Shown here: positions 63,997 through 64,000 of the stretch, one piece after another | Layout of the letters: every line of letters begins with the position of its first letter | Position numbering within the stretch: position 1 is the first letter of the stretch | Source of the DNA: CAZICM01 sp964537685 | GTDB lineage: Bacteria > Myxococcota_A > Polyangia > Polyangiales > Polyangiaceae | DNA length: 64,000 bases | NCBI GenBank assembly: GCA_964537685.1 | Contig: CAZICM010000004.1 | Span: 124,001-188,000, forward strand | Direction of reading: 5' to 3' | Notes under the pieces: model-generated | Database searches by the model: none | The model's input: only the letters and a program-made list of their open reading frames with translations | What the model was told of the DNA's origin: nothing | Made by a program: the position numbers and the translations under genes

Positions 63997-64000
63997 GGGC

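Noticed and set aside
1..64000. CRISPR array or insertion sequence with DDE transposase
   Set aside because: No array of short direct repeats with unique spacers and no transposase other than Rpn-type PD-(D/E)XK proteins is seen. The repeats present are coding or flank tmRNA.

Overview
The window looks like chromosomal DNA of a myxobacterium-type (Myxococcota, probably Polyangia-like) Gram-negative bacterium. The inference rests on the many small lipoproteins with Ser/Gly/Thr-rich linkers after the lipobox Cys, several complex histidine kinases, an FHA protein beside a methyl-accepting protein, HEAT and TPR proteins, and a moderately GC-rich composition. No taxon marker was compared with a database. 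One 100-N scaffold gap lies at 34570-34669.

Layout. 1-14003 is a Tc-toxin (ABC toxin) type locus: a TcB/SpvB-type gene runs off the left edge on the minus strand, and divergent from it a 150-residue ORF is translationally coupled to a giant 4134-residue TcA-like protein with a very long hemopexin-type repeat array. 14182-18672 is a five-gene operon of two paralogous membrane proteins, a membrane-anchored coiled-coil protein, an OmpR-type regulator and its histidine kinase, followed at once by an Rpn-type nuclease gene. 19889-27785 holds an orphan histidine kinase, a small lipoprotein, a methyl-accepting signalling protein with HAMP-like repeats, a twin-FHA protein and RNase R. 27844-35774 is accessory and disturbed: an Rpn relic, a C-terminal gene fragment, a propeller-like protein, a possible cysteine-protease-like protein, an acetoacetate-decarboxylase-like/FAD oxidoreductase fusion whose 3' end runs into an Rpn element, and two tandem Rpn copies around the gap.

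36056-46370 is mostly exported proteins: a VKOR-thioredoxin fusion, adenosine deaminase, a metzincin lipoprotein, a lipase, a P460-like cytochrome lipoprotein, a neprosin-family lipoprotein and Cys-rich lipoproteins. Two 273-bp direct repeats (42738-43010 and 46152-46424) bracket three of these genes. The second repeat leads into a perfect hairpin terminator and then a P-loop ATPase/TPR gene pair (46482-49290), a plausible STAND/NLR-like two-component module. tmRNA (ssrA) lies at 49708-50049 inside a set of inverted repeats.

50234-63996 returns to ordinary chromosomal content: a DJ-1/PfpI protein, a lytic transglycosylase, a GH13 amylase lipoprotein, a GH38/57-like hydrolase, a FIST/STAS sensory pair, HisRS, a HEAT-like protein, a TrpF-like protein, and an unknown gene at or across the right edge. 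The strongest candidates for unusual biology are the hemopexin-rich TcA with divergent TcB, the ATPase/TPR pair next to the recombined repeat, the family of Rpn elements and relics, and the ADC-FAD / Cys-protease-like / propeller cluster.
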